Positions 1 through 14,043 of a stretch of 64,000 nucleotides of DNA are shown here, in pieces. Under the pieces are notes generated by a model. That model was not told the origin of the DNA. It ran no database searches and was given only the letters and a program-made list of their open reading frames with translations. Within the stretch, counting starts at the first letter, position 1, and each line of letters starts with the position of its first letter. Source of the DNA: Kryptolebias marmoratus (lineage: Eukaryota; Chordata; Actinopteri; Cyprinodontiformes; Rivulidae); NCBI RefSeq assembly GCF_001649575.2, contig NC_051446.1, positions 24,428,867 to 24,492,866 of the forward strand, in the 5' to 3' direction. The position numbers and the translations under genes were made by a program.

Positions 1-2207
1 AAATGAAATAAACATTTGAAATATATGAGTTTGTATGTAATGTATGAATATAATATACAAGTTTCACTTTTTAAATGGAATTACTGAAATCAATCTACTT
101 TTTCATGATATTCTAATTTTATGACCAGCACCTGTATACGCTCTATAAACTCTTTCCTGTCTCACTGAGCCTCTAACTTCTTCCTCACCATCTTTATTTC
201 TCTGATTCTCTCTGCGTGAGGCTAGCAGACTTCCTTCCTCTCCGAACACCATCATCATCCACAGAAGAAGAATGGCTCCTTTGTTCACAGCTGCTGCCTC
301 ACAAACAAGGCTGTTTTAGCTTTTTAAACCCAAAGCACTCCTATCAACTGTGTGTAAAGTTTTTGTGATAGCAGCTTTGAAGGACTGCCAGATGACTGGG
401 ACTGTCTGAAGACTCTCCAGGAAAGGAAATCCTTTTCCTCAAAATAAAATGCTGAGTCAAGTTTTAAAAAGATGCAGCTTTTTTGCTGTGAGCTCATTTG
501 TTGTCCTGCAGGTCTTTGACCACGACACGAAGCCGAACATTATGACGTAATCTTCATAATCTTTTAATGATCTCTGTCTTGCATTTAGGTCGCTTTTAAT
601 CCCAGAAACAAAAACAGCAAAAGGAAAATAAGAAGTGAGAAACAGGAAACAGAAACATGTATTTTAAAACGCAAAGATTAGCTCATCCTTGTGGTTGGAT
701 TTGTGTGAATGAAGTCATGCACAAACTAGCACCGTGTCTTGAGTCCATGTGTCCTGGACGAGCTGGGACAACTCGAGTATGTTGGACAGACACAACAAAG
801 ACTTCAGACTAAAACAATCCCTAAGAAAAGTTCAAACAGCCGCTGTTCAGTTTACCAGAATCTGAATAGCAAAAAGATTAAGTTGATTTTCATACTTGAA
901 ACTTCTGGACTGAAGTTATAAAGGATTTATTTGATAGTTTTGATCCACAAATGATGTAATTCACAGCAGGTTTGACATTTACTGAAGAACCAGAAGCTGC
1001 AGGTATTTCTCAAACATATATTTCCTGTCAACCACATTGTTGTGTGAATAATATCTTCACAGAAATCTGTCGCAGCGACCGTCCTTCCTTCAGCTGCGTC
1101 AGAAAAAGCTCGATTGTGTCATTTATCTCGTCGCTCAGGAGGCGGCTGTGTGCCTGCTCCATTGTTTCTGTGTCAATCGGAGGTCTTTGTCTGAGACCGT
1201 CCCCCTCCCTGCGTGGACCAGGACGGCGAGCTGTCCGCTGAACGCTGCGACGACGCTTTACATGATGGGCGGAGCACAGATAGGAAAATACACGAGCTGC
1301 TGTGAAAATATACAATTATATATCCGAATGTAGAGTTTTTAAAGGACATTTATTCCTTTACTACTTCAGATTTTCCCCAGACACAAATTTTCCAACTTTT
1401 AGTGAATTTTTGGGACTTTTTTAACATCCAAATACAAACATTTACCGTAATTTTACAGAAAATGTGTGCATGGTGGTCAGGGTTTTATTTAATAAGCTGC
1501 GCTACATTCACATTTTCTTGCCATGCCGTGCTGAAATCGAGTTATCTGAAGTTTTCATTTTCTGTGTATAAACATTTATGGATTTTTATTTTTTTTGCTT
1601 TGTTTTTTTCTTGAAAAAATGGAATATGGGGAAAAAGTCTGAAAGCACAAATGATCTTCATCCAAAACTGGGAAACAATAAAAACAATTTCCATACTTTT
1701 TAAGGCATCACAGGAAACTTGTAAATAAATGATGCAAAGTATGACTTTATCCTAGAAATTATAAATACTATAAACTACTGAGACAATAAAATACAAATGG
1801 ATTATTAGTGTGTAAATAAAAACTGTTAATAAAGAAAAGAACTGCTGTTCTCATCATTTAAGATGATATTATTGAAGTAGAGATTTATAAATAAATGTCA
1901 CGTTTTTCTTCAAAAACTAACTTTACCATCAGGTTACTTAATTTTACAATGTTTTAGTTTCTCTTTTAGAAATAATTTAATCAAAACACCAAACAGAAGT
2001 TATATTTATTGTTAAAGATTACCCAGAGAGCAGTCTGTCAATTCCAACCTGTGATCATTTGGATAAACGTTTACAGTTTGTTGGACCGACAGATTCATTC
2101 AAATCATTTAAATAAAGTATTTAAATTAGAATTTGAGCCAACATTTACTAGTGCATTTGTGGAAAAGGGTGGTAAAATCTGAGAATCTGTGTCTATAATT
2201 TACATAA

Positions 2208-2210
<3 letters not shown>

Positions 2211-2293
<83 letters not shown>

Positions 2294-2300
2294 TTTTTTT
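2211..2300. repeat. (AT)n followed by poly-T
   Basis: About 32 AT dinucleotides run directly into about 25 T. Microsatellite, possibly the tail of an old retroposon. The length is likely to vary between individuals. Confidence 0.95.
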
Positions 2301-3468
2301 CTAAATAAGATTATGTCTAACTGGTACTTGATCCATTTCTAGGAATAATAAACAACTGATTTAAAAGAGGATTAAAGTGAGCTTCCAAAAAAGATGAAAT
2401 GTGGACAGAATACATGCTAAAGTTGGGTGAATGTTTGTAATAATATTTTTGCTCCTGGGATGATTCTCCCAGTTTGTCATTGTGGTTAAGTTTGCCGTTA
2501 TCTCATCTAAAAGCACAACATGACACACCATGACAGATCAGATCAGAAAAATCCCACATGAGTATCTGTAATTCCCCCACCTCTGAGTTTAGATATGTGA
2601 ATGAGGTTTGAGTCTCTGCTCTGCTGTGAATTAGTCTGGATGAAGATAAAAGAGAAGAAGAGAAAACTTAATCAGTCGACTGTAACATCTGCTCCACTTT
2701 CATTCAGGAGGATTTAAACGACACGAGACGAAGATTAAAAGACGTGATTTCTTTATTACAAGTTGCTGACACAGCTGTGAGCCCGTTTCTTTAATATTCA
2801 GTGACTGAAACATTTAGATAGATGCTAAATAATGCACCAGTCCAAAAAAACATCCCTTTCATCTCCGTCCGTCCAGCTGAGAGCAACAGTATCTCTAAAC
2901 CGAAACGACATGCAGGCGTGTGATTTCCTCTCCTTTAAGTCCCTGTCAGGAAGCGGGAGAGGATCGAACAGACATCGCTGTATTATTATTTTTTTATATA
3001 AAACCTTACTAAACGAATCCAGTCTGAGCTGACTGATGGATTCACTGAGTTCAAAACATTCATGAGATGAAAACAAGAAACTAGTGATTCCATGAAGCAA
3101 CTTTCTGTGTTTTTGAACTCAACACTCAACTCGAATTTGCTGTATATAAAATGAAAAGTGTACAGTTTATTCACCTTTAACCTTAACGACGTGACCTTTA
3201 ACGTAAGCTTTGAAAATGTTTGTTTTGATTTTGATGCCAGCAACATGATTAAAGTAAGTTGAGGCAACAAATGACTGGATGAGATGTGTTTTGCCTCAAA
3301 AAATGATTAAGATTTGGAAACAAGTCATTATCTCAGAAAGTTGAAGAATCTAAGACGACATGTTGGTTTGCTTCTGTGACTACCACCTGTGCCTCCTGAC
3401 CCCTTTATTGACCTCATTCTGAACGTAAAACGGGGCATTTCTGTATTGTGGAAACTGGGAAGCGTTTC

Positions 3469-3561
3469 ATGGATGGATGGATGGATGGATGGATGGATGG
3501 ATGGATGGATGGATGGATGGATGGATGGATGGATGGATGGATGGATGGATGGATGGATGGA
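3469..3561. repeat. (ATGG)n microsatellite
   Basis: About 23 uninterrupted copies of a four-base unit. A plus-strand frame reads it as a MDGW repeat, but there is no gene here. (GGAT)n tails often end Rex3/RTE elements in fish, yet no Rex3 body adjoins this one. Confidence 0.95.
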
Positions 3562-5112
3562 GGTTGTTGTACAGCCTGTTCAGAGAAGCTGGTAGAAGGT
3601 TAAAACAGACAACCAATATATTAAATTTGGAGGATTTGATCTGATGGTGTCAGACGGCTGTGGAGCCTCATTCATTCACACCCAGGCAGCAGTGAAGCTT
3701 TCACAAAAACATTTACACCTGAAACAATCCCCATTTCCTGTTTGTTCCTTTTATTAATGAGAAGCTAACAGACCAACATGCGGCGAGTTTACTGTCAGGA
3801 GGCTGTGCAGACAGAACAGCACTGATTACCAACAGTAAACAAAGATTTCATATCCAAACATTCATGTTTTCATGCTTCTGTTCATCGCAGAGGCTTTGAC
3901 ATGATGGAGCACCGGTGCAAATAACTTCTCAGGTCATTTTTATCAGTAACTGAAACTTAAGAGCAGCTGATTGTTGTAGCCTGATTACAGATTTTTCCCA
4001 ACTTTGGTTCGTTTTTCGTCACAATCTTATACGTTTGTCAACGGCGGGAACTCTTAACCGGATGTGCTCCTCCGAAAGGTGTGAAAACTGGAAGTAGGTG
4101 GAGGAGCAAATCCATAAAAAAAGAAGGTTAACTCAACAAAGACGCTGTTTCAGCATCAGCTGACAGGAAAAAGGACGACATCTGGAAAAGGTCAAAGAAT
4201 GGCAACAATCAGCGCAGAATGGTTGTGATCTTCCGACCCTGAAGCAGCCCGACATTAAAAACACATGATTCTGTAATAAAAACTCCACACGGAAAACCTC
4301 TGATTTGAAGTTAATGTTTGCATTTACAGACAGAAACTGAAAGCCAAAAATTATCTGTATTTTTGTTTATTTCCTTATGATTGCCTCCAGTTCTGACCTG
4401 TCCCCTGCTGGAAACATCTGGATGATTAATATGTCAAAAAAACAAAACAGCTGAGTCAGGAAGTTAATATTAGCTTTGAAAATAACGGGTGCACAACTGG
4501 AGCCCAAACAGATCAGGGTGTGGTTTCCTCGGGCACGCTGCTAGTCTGCGTTTTTTGGCAAAAATCCCACGTCCCATGTGCCATCCAAAACAAACTAATA
4601 AAGGCAGCAGGTACGATGTGTTCAATGTTTCTTTTATCATCAGAATCTTACATTTTGAAAAGCAAAATGGATAAATGGTCACATAATTCAGATACTGTGC
4701 ACAAAAACATGTTTTTTTTACTTTTAGGTGACTTTTTAAACAATGTCTGGTGTTTTAAATCTATCCTGCCCTAAAAATATCAGAATAATCCAGATAACTG
4801 ACACAGGCTGGTGAACAAATGCAGTCCATGTAAACATACACGTCACTCTCCCCTCAGAATTACAGAGCAAAGCTGAACACAACCACCGGCTCCAATCTTG
4901 TTTGGGTGGGTCTATTTTATGGTCAAGTCAGGGAGGAGCACGAGCGAATTAGAACATTTTCTCACCAACACGTCTCCATCTCCCCAGGAAAAAAAAAAGC
5001 CCAGTGTGACTGGAATACTGACGTGGAAAAAAGCCACTCTCGGAGTGAGGATGGACATACTGTTATTAATGTTTGAAGAGCACTAATCTGTCTCCATAAA
5101 GTCAAACTCTGT

Positions 5113-6480
5113 TTTCTGCTGCTTATCCGTGGTTAGGTCGGCCAGGCAACAGGTCCAGGAGGGAAACCCAGACATCCCTCTAAGCAGCGACACTCTCCAG
5201 CTCCTCCTGGGGGATCCCAAGGATCCCAGACCAGAGGGAATGCATAATCGCTACAGCGAATTCTGCGTCTACCCCAGGGTCTCCTCTCAGTGGGAGAGGG
5301 AGGCACCCAGGAGGGATCCTAATCAGATGCCTGAACCCCTTAACTGATTTATTCACTAATCCGAGCTCCTCCCGGATGACAGAGCTCCTCGTTCTATCTC
5401 CAAGGCTGAGCCCAGACACCCAACGGAGGAAGCTTGTATCCAGGATGTTCTTCCTTCAATAATGATCCACATCTCAGAACCACAGGTGACCTTTACCTTT
5501 CTGATCAGCTTTTTCTTCACCCCTGAACGGACTGGAGTAACACACACAATACTGCAGATGAGCCCCCGATCCATTGATCTATCTCCTGCTCCATCCTAAC
5601 ATCACTTGTGAACAAGACTACCTGATACTAGAACTCCTCCATTTAAGGCAAAGGCTCATCCCCGACCCGGAGGGGGCATTCCACATTTTTCCGGTAGAGA
5701 ACCATAACCTCAGACTTGGAGGAGCCAACACTCATCCTGGCTGCTTCACACTCAGCTGCGAACCAACCCAGTGCACGCTAAAGGTCATGGCCTGAAGATG
5801 CCAACAGAACCACATCATCTGTAAAAAGCAGAGAGAAGACCCTGACGTTCCTAAATTAGACACGACTGCCTTGAGAGATAAGGGACAACCCTGGCAGAGT
5901 CCAACCCAAACTAGTAACTAGTGCTAAGAATTGTCCCTTTTCCACTGGCTCTAATTCAGAAGTCCCGCTCTACTCCACTCTACTCAGCTCTGGATGATCT
6001 CCGCCGGAGATTTCAGGCTTTACAGCGCCTTCAGCTGGGGGACAGACGGCATAAATGTTGCAGGGTAAGCTAACGCTGTTGTTTATATTCCTACCGTTCA
6101 CTCTTTATGCTTGCATCTGGTCACACCCACGATCAATGAGTGAACAGGAGCCAAGCTTGCATCAGCCACGAAAGCAGGGCCGGCCTTGAAAAAATCCCGG
6201 TGGAAACGTGTGCAAAGCAAGCCGAGTAGAGTGGAGCCGGGACCTTTAGAGCCGGTAGAAAAGGGGCAAATGTGACCACAGCTCAGGGACCCCATACTCC
6301 CGTAGAAACCCCCACAGAACCCCTTAGGTAACAGTAATAAGTAATCAGCCTTATCCAGATCCACAAAACAACTTAACAACTCTGCAAGGGTGAAGATCTG
6401 GTCCACTGTCCCACAACCAGGATGAAAGGTTTGACAATCGGCCGGAGCCTCCCTTTCAACCCCTGGAGGAAACTTTCCCT
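5113..6480 (-). mobile_element. Rex3-type (RTE clade) LINE fragment, interrupted
   Basis: Antisense remnant of a reverse transcriptase LINE. The minus strand reads LSLGDRTRSSVIREELGL, then RIPPGCLP and GILGIPQEELESVA, all familiar from the C-terminal end of fish Rex3/RTE polymerases. Towards higher coordinates it reaches the GATAAGGGACAACCCTGG block, which corresponds to the conserved Rex3 region. It then resumes after an insertion (5931-6269) with the fragment around 6270-6480. The 3' end is near 5113 (GCTTATCCG). Frames are broken, so it is dead. Confidence 0.85.
5931..6269. mobile_element. 339-bp MITE-like element inserted in the Rex3 fragment
   Basis: Bounded by imperfect inverted repeats of nearly 50 bp. 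The left end starts TTGTCCCTTTTCCACTGGCT; the right end, read on the opposite strand, starts TTGCCCCTTTTCTACCGGCT. Both continue into CTCCACTCTACTC. No coding capacity. The flanks give a possible 3-bp duplication (AAT), as in PIF/Harbinger-type elements, but class assignment is tentative. Confidence 0.8.
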
Positions 6481-9400
6481 GTTGCCAAATCCTTTGAGTT
6501 TAAGTAGCCATACCAGTATTTCTGTTCACATTTTAAAATGTTCTCCTCAGATGTTGTGTTTGTTATTACATGGTTTATAAGGTTCCCTTCCATTAATCTG
6601 AGAAACAAAATAAAGACAAAGTTGAGACCAGGTAATGCTGACATCAGTTAAACACATTTGGACAGATAGTCCTACATTTTGCACTTTTTAAAATAACTGG
6701 GACATCTTTAGCTCTTGGAACGATCACACAAAATGTAGGAGAATGAATAAGTGATGGAGGCGAGATCTAAAACGGGATTCACAAAAGAAAAAAAATATTG
6801 GCAAAGATCTAGGTTTTAAGAAGTGTCTAAACCGTTTCCGATAAGGTGAAATATGTGGCCCACATTAGCTCAGTTGGCACGTGTTATCCATGTGAGCGCG
6901 AGCGCCACGTTCAGGAATTATGAAGAGCAGGGAGATAATCTGAGTCTGTTCCACTTTTATCACATCGCTGCTCTTGTTTAGAGAAACAGCAGAATTATTC
7001 CAAGCTTATCTGAACAGCTGCGGTCAAGGGTAAATCCTGACTGAAAGAATATACGTATTTTTAGCAGCATATACGGCAACAGATCATCTGATTCTGTTCG
7101 TTTTAGCTGCATGTCTTGAGTCGATTCAGAGCAAAGTTATTGCAAGCAAATGTGCAAAAATCCTCTGGTTTAACAGTTTTTATGCATTTATTTTTTTACT
7201 GATAATGTATATTAATATGATGACATAACAGGTGGAATTTCTTTCTTACAGTTTCATATAAGAGGGATTTGTGTGGGGGTATAATTTATAAGAAACTACA
7301 AGTCTTACGCTACAAATGTAATGATATTTTTGAAGTAAATACAGTGACGATATAAACTATTAGTTCCTCTTTTCTATCATAGAGGTCATTCCTTTAAGAC
7401 CTGTCAGAAGGTTGCATTTATATTCTATTAATCTGATTTAAATCTTACTCTAAACAAGATATTTTCCTATAATCATAATTTCCTGACTACCTTAACCAGA
7501 TTATGGTCATAGTTGGAGTCGTCACGTTAAGATGCGAGGAGTGTTTTGATGTTAATCCCAAACTGTGGATATGTATACACCCTAATCTCACAGCTGGACA
7601 CGACATCCATCCATCGTTCTGCTTTTTGACGGATGTCCTCACTTTCAACAGAGTCAGACCAGAACCTGAAGGATGCTGCCTTACATTCATAAATATCTAA
7701 ATGTGGGAGGAAACTTTTCTAGTTTATGTAGGAGATTTTTGTTTATATGTCTAATGTGCCAGTAACCAGGGCCCCATGACTGAGGAAAAATCGAAATCAC
7801 TAAATTAGACGTTCAAGGTAGAACTGAATGTAAAACAAGGAATGCTGGGGAACCAGTTTTCATACCAATCCATGTGTTTTTCCACAGTTCACAACATGAG
7901 AAACTGCACTTTTATTTCACAAAAGGAAAACCTTTAATTCCTCTCATATAAAACACGTGAGGTCAGAGCTTTAAGAGCCCTTTCCCTAATTTTTTAATCA
8001 GAATTTTTTGTAGCAAAGTTAACATTTTGATAAATTCACTTGGTTCAAACTTTGCTGCTGGACGTTTTCAAAAGGCCTTATAGATGACAGAAAGTGGATT
8101 TTAGTGTCAAGAAAACCTGTTATGTTATTCAGTCAAATCTTATGTTGTGAGCAAAAACTTAGTGATCTGTTTCACCTAATAAATGAAAAGTAATTTGGAA
8201 TAATTACCATCTGAAAGCACCCTGCTTTAACCGAAAGACGGCCACAAGGACGTGCCGGATACCAAACTGCTTCATTCCTTCAGATTTTACGTGACTATGC
8301 AACGTGTCCTTGATAATAGCTGCTGTTTTAAAAGTGTATATGGTGGATTAGAATAGAGATAAAACAGAACAAAGCCTAAAACCATGGCTCCAAAAACTAA
8401 ACTAAAACATTCAATTTAAAACGCTGTTAAACTCTGCTCAGGTATGGGTTTAAAAAACAAAACAAAGTTGGACTCGGGACCAAACAGTGGGTCTAGAGAT
8501 GATCTCCAGACGTCAAATAAAATTTAGAAGCAATTGCTAACAGCATATTTTTGATAACTGTTGTAAAAATAAAAAACAGAAGTCATTATTGCATAAAAAT
8601 AACACTTTTCAAAGCCGTTTGTTGTCATTGAACCAGCAACAGTTGAGGTTGAGAATCGAATCCCAAAAAAACAAACAAGTATTACCTCAAAACTGTTTGC
8701 CAAGATAAAAACATTTAAGCTGAAGTTTTTAAAGCTTGGCCTATAATCTTTAGGACATAAAACCCTCCTGTTTTTCTGACACAGACAGCAATTACACAAT
8801 GCCTCCAGGTATGAAGGATATTTGCACTAAAAGGCATGAAAAGAAAATATTATAGACGGAACAAGTTCGTACAGGATCGGTGTTTATGCTAAATCTCTGT
8901 CCTGTGAATCAGATAAATAAGTGAAAAACAGTTTGGTGAAAATAAAGAGTAGCTGAGGATAAAAAAATGGGTGTTTGTGATGTCTAATCTTCACTTTAAC
9001 ACTTCGTGACGACAGCTACTCTGAGCTCGGTGCTGAAATTTATCAAGGAGGACACTTTTGTGACTCCAACAGAAATCAGTCAGACGTGTTGCTCTTCACC
9101 CCTCTTAAGTGTGACAGGCTTTCTCCACGGTCTGAGGTCGGCAGACATCTGGGCTCTGCATTAGGGGATTTTCCGCTGCTTTCTTTGTAAAGCCCGCTTA
9201 GCGCTAAACGGCAGAACTCAAACTGTCTGCAGTAGTCAGAACCCATCAACACATCCACCCTGCCGCCAGCCCACAGCACTCTTATGCCAAAATTAGAGGA
9301 GTTAGGTCTTCTGCTACCTGAGGAGGATTTCCAGCAACAAGTCTGGATTTTATCTGATCCATAACAAAGAATCCAGCTGTAAGACATGAACACGACAAAC

Positions 9401-10144
9401 TTTTCTGTCTTCAGTGATGCTGTGTTGTCCAACCATGATAACCCAGCAGCTGTCTTAAATAAGTCAGCTTCAGGTGTTCTGAAGAAAATAAAAGTTACCC
9501 CGGGTGTGCTGCAAACACAAACCAAACAGATGCACTTAGAGTTCCCGTTGTCCTGCAGGATGTTTTTTGTTCGGCTGGCAGCTCTGCTGGAAATGGGAGT
9601 TGTGCAGATCAGGTGGCTGACCTTTCTTTTCCAGGTTCCCCACAGCTGTCCACCACACCCTCTACAGGATAACCCATCATAATAAATTCCCTTTTGAAGA
9701 AAAATTGAGTAACTGCCAATGTATTTGTAGCACGTTGGTGCTTAAAGTCCCTATAATAGATAACAAAAAGACACAATGCAAACAAAAGCTTGTTAAATGT
9801 GTCTGTAAAAGCCCACTGGAAGCATTCCAGCTCATATTGTCAGAATACACTGGGTCACTCTGAAGCTGTGAGGTGATACGATGTGGTGAAAGTGAGGATC
9901 AGGACTCTGCAGGTCCAACAGGTAACAAGGAAAACAGGGAACGACATCACAGCAGCCCGGGACTCACAAATATATGACACAATGTTTTAAAACAACAAAA
10001 AGATATTATTGTGAATCTTCTGAGTCACACGCAAGAGATTACTAAACATGATGACACACAAGCTTATCCCGAAAACATGACTAAGACTCTACTTCTGTTA
10101 GTCAGACGAGGTTAGAGGATATATGGTGTGTGAACGCATTGTGT

Positions 10145-10148
<4 letters not shown>

Positions 10149-10179
<31 letters not shown>

Positions 10180-10215
10180 NNNNNNNNNNNNNNNNNNNNN
10201 NNNNNNNGGGGGGGG
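10149..10215. repeat. (TG)n microsatellite with 28-N assembly gap and G run
   Basis: TG dinucleotides up to 10179, N from 10180 to 10207, then eight G. The gap probably hides more simple repeat that could not be sequenced through. Confidence 0.95.
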
Positions 10216-11819
10216 CTTGACTAGGCTGCAGGGAGTTTTTGTTGGGGTGTAATGTTGCAGACAGAGGATGAGGTTGCTTCTTAAATGATGAGGCGATTTA
10301 CATGCAACGCCTGACAACTTTAAACTCCACGTGAAACAGCTTCAGGGGTTCCAGGCCGGTGGATCACAGAATCATACAAAACGAAGATATTTAATAAAAG
10401 TTAAAACCTTACCGGACAGAGTTGCATTCCTTAGGGCCTGAACCTCAATCTAGTGCTTTTTCAATAAAAGTCATGGTGGATAAAAATGATCTTTTGGACC
10501 CCGATCATGGCTGTTTAAGAGTTTTTGTAATAAAATTTAACATTTTTGGGACTCTACTGTTTATGTCTTTTGGGACATTTGCACTAAATCAATATTTTGA
10601 TGCTCTCTGCTGAAAATTTGGATTGTTGAAAGTTGATATTATCCTCAGCTGAGATTTAAAAGTCATTTTTTAAAGCTTAAACTTACTTATGAACACAGAA
10701 ACCGAACATTTAAAGGCAGTTTTTAAACTCAAAACAGTTTGTAAAATTATATTGCAGTCAACAGATTTGTGTTATTTGTGTGTCTGATTTCCTTCTCACA
10801 CCTACACGGATAAAAGAATAAGTTGAATTACAGTCTCTAAGTGTTTTGCAAAACTGTCACAACAGATGAGCAGATTTGCCTGTTGAATAAGCCGCCAGTG
10901 AAATCACCAACATGCAAAAACCAACAGGACTTAAAGGCGTCATGCCACAACCTGATTTACTGCAAACACAAGCAATCAAACTAATCTTCAAGAAATATTT
11001 CATTTTCTCAGATATTATGATATATAAGGGATAATTTTACATATTTTTGCAGATTTTGATGCTTCCATGTGTCATTTAGCTCTTGCAAACACAATTTAAA
11101 TGTAAACAATTACCAGAAAGCAATATTTGATCAGTCAGTTTATCTCTACATTATAAAGCTTATTAAACTGAATATCTTTCAGTCCTAAAATATAACAACA
11201 AACCTAAAACTCTTCCAGCTTTTCCAGATCATGCACCAATCACTGCATGTTATTTTTGCTTTGCTGAGGCTTTAAGGACACCTCCTGCTGAAATAAAAAA
11301 TAACAATTACGTTCACAAAAAATCTGAAATGAATAAATTTATGAAAGTCTGATTCTCCGTTTGTCCCACCGCAGAAAGAAAGTGAGGTTTCAGAGAAAAC
11401 TGTAAGGCAGCAGCTAACTGTAGTGTGAAAAAAAAGCCTAGAAACTGGTTATGAAGGGCTGGACTAAAGACCCAATCCTGGCTCTGCCAGCTCTGTCCAC
11501 AAATGAGACGTCTGAGAGCTGGGAGCCTATTTTAGAGAGAATAAAGCTGTGCAGGCTCGGCCCCCTGTTTATGCAGGGATTGTAATGTGTTTCAGATTAC
11601 AGCTGGTTGTAAGGACATTCTTGTGGTGAGACCAGACTGTTCACTGCCGGGTTGCAGGCGGGTGGCTCGACGAGGCGTTTCTCACTCAGCCTTCTATGAA
11701 TCCGTCGGCTCGTTTTCCTCTTCAGTCACAAGAAATCTCTCTGCGAGGCTGCCGGCCGGCCGGAAACCTACTCTGTTTTATACTACGCCTGCATACTTTG
11801 GGCTATTTTAACCATTCAT

Positions 11820-12045
11820 ATAAGACAACTTTCAGCTCAGGAGATGGGTGCGATGCTTTTGTACTGTTGTATTTTCCCCATAGAAATCCATCAGTTTCTT
11901 TCAAACACTGGCTCTGTTTTTTGTCTTCTTAGGCTACTTTTAGCTCGCCATGTCCTACGTTTAGTTTTTGCTACTTTAAGGCAGCCTGTTGCTACATTTA
12001 GCTTTGAGCTAGCATTTTTCTAATTTTAGATTTATGAATTCAGTT
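11820..12045 (+). repeat. AGCTTTTAG-type dispersed repeat (family II), forward copy
   Basis: Shares the head TTCAGCTCAGGAGATGG with copies at 26.1 and 53.8 kb, followed by CTTCTTAGGCTACTTTTAGC and repeated TTTAGCT words. Diverged, noncoding. Confidence 0.6.
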
Positions 12046-13342
12046 GTAGTGGAGTCACTCACTCTGCATTTTACAGAATTTTAACTGCATAATTGAGCAA
12101 AAAGCAAAGCAGGGGTTGTTATCTTAGTAATCATCTATAAATATTACAGTCAGCGACCGCTGCAAGGAAGGGAAAGACTTTAATAAGCAGCTTGGGATTA
12201 AATATTCTTAGAAGCATCTGCTGCATGCTATCACCACTTTCATCTTTGCTGCGGGGTAAGTCAGGAACGTGCGTTCTACAAGCGGACTTTGGTTTTATTA
12301 CACAGGAGTGAACAAAATCATAAAAGAGTAAATAAAGAGATCAAACCCTCCATCTGTTACTGTGCCTGATGTAAGGGTCAGAAACAGAAAAGCAGGCTTA
12401 TTTACTGCACTTTAACCTTTAACCTTGGATTTATCTCCCTGCAGGTTTGGTCCCTTGTTTATTTAGCAGGATAAATAGAGGCAGAGTTACCTTTCTTCCT
12501 CACTGCACCACACCTCTTTACACCAGCAGTAAAACAGGAAACCCACTGATCCTTTAACGCCGGATGAACACAGTTTGCCAGGTAAATTTAAAGGTCAAAT
12601 CAAGAAAACACCAGAAACAGAGAAATAACTAGAACAGATATAAGACCACGTGTCTGAGAAACCCCCTCCCCATTTTGGAACCAGAGCTGTACAACAAGCT
12701 GAACCAGAATCCAGGAAACAATGAAATGCAAGAAGCAAAGCGAAGGGAAATGCCATGCTTTCCTGCTCTGCTGGCCTGCTCCGTATTATTAGAGACTTCC
12801 TGCTCAAAGTCCTCTTTAACTCCTCATGGATGGGTTCAAAGGTCAAATCACTCAGGGAGCGTCTGAAGCACAAAAACAGGAGCCTTTAAAGTTAACGTTC
12901 TCTCACAGTTTGTAAAGCTACTCACTTCAGGTTGAATATTATAATATATAATATTATAGCTAAATGTGTACATGTTGGACCGTGTTATGGATTTATCTGG
13001 CTTTTAGGCCGTACTTCTGTTTAGGTACAGGCTCTGTTCTGCACAGGAATAAACAAAACAAAGCGTTGTAACCAGACTTATCAGCTACTCGTTTCGTTAA
13101 GGGGGGAAAAGGGGGAAAGCCACTTCTAATTATTTAGGAAAACAGCCGTTTTGAAGGAATTTGTTCCTGGATTCCTGGTGAGAAACCAAACAATGCTGCC
13201 TTAAAAAGACATTTCAAACGTCTGACAGGAAGCTGGGAACCGTCACTCAGTCAGACCTCCTATTTTTCCTCCAACATCCTCATTTCTTCTCTTTTACTCG
13301 TCTTCAGGCAACTTCAACGTGTGGCTCATGTTTTTATAATCA

Positions 13343-13585
13343 CCCACCGGCGATAATGTTTCTGCCACTGTCTGTGTGCCTGTTAGCAAAATATCTCATG
13401 AACCGCTGAACGAAATTTTACGAATCCTACAGAAAGCAGTCAGTGGATGCATCTAGCTGATTGACTTCTGGAGGCAACCAGATTTAAGATGGTTATTTCT
13501 CAGCCAGTTTTACAGACACTGACCTGACATTTGGTCTGGTAGTAGCTGAGAGTGATCCCAGCACACATATTCTGAGTTCTGACAG
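13343..13585 (+). repeat. YY1-motif dispersed repeat (family I), forward copy
   Basis: Runs from GATAATGTTTCTGCC through GTTAGCAAAATATCTCATGA and TTTAAGATGG to GGTAGTAGCTGAGAGTGATC. Same word order as the copies at 38.5, 58.1 and 58.4 kb. Confidence 0.75.
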
Positions 13586-13739
13586 ATTGCACGAGATCTT
13601 CGTTTAAAATTTAGCCAATAAGTTTTGGAGTCAACACTGTCTGTTACTAAAATATCTGTGCTAAACCTGGGGGGGAATTTTCTACATTTAAATATCCAAA
13701 AACATAAATATATGAAACACGAGAACAAAACTGACTTCT

Positions 13740-14043
13740 TTTTCTTTCAGCTGTTCTCCTCCTCCTCTAACTCTGTCCTCTGTCCTCCAACTGCCTCCAT
13801 GTCCTCTCCAACATCCTTCTGTCCCTCCTCTGCACATGTCCAATCCTTCAACCTGTGCTGGACCTCTGATGACCTCATCCCTAATCCTGTCCATTCTCGT
13901 CCCTCGACACTTCCTGTTCTGTCTCCAAACCGTCCAACATGGCTGCTCTCACCTTTGACCTTTGCTGCCTTCCTTTTGGCACAGATCACTCCTGAAACTT
14001 TTCTCCGTCCTGCCTGGACTCTCTTCTTCAGCTCATTCTGAGG
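13740..14043 (-). mobile_element. RTE-like LINE reverse-transcriptase fragment
   Basis: Minus-strand frames include MDRIRDEVIRGPAQVEGLD, close to the MDRIRNEYIRGTAQV motif in the C-terminal part of a common fish RTE-type polymerase. The plus strand reads CTCCAAACCGTCCAACATGG and CAGATCACTCCTGAAAC, typical words of that element. Frameshifted and short; inactive. Confidence 0.7.

Larger units (their letters stand above)
1..5112. other. noncoding sequence, presumed myo1d intron 1
   Basis: AT-rich DNA without recognisable exons on either strand. Open frames here are short and resemble no known protein. Contains an AT run, a T run and a GGAT microsatellite (listed separately). Confidence 0.6.
6481..13342. 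other. noncoding sequence, presumed myo1d intron 1
   Basis: No recognisable exon. The longest frame (9076-9525, minus, 149 codons) has no family resemblance and no splice context. Holds a TG microsatellite with an assembly gap and one AGCTTTTAG-family copy (listed separately). Confidence 0.6.

Noticed and set aside
3389..3595. Frame with repeated MDGW
   Set aside because: Translation of the ATGG microsatellite; not a gene.
9076..9525. 149-codon minus-strand open frame
   Set aside because: No recognisable domain, no splice context, in presumed intron; consistent with chance.
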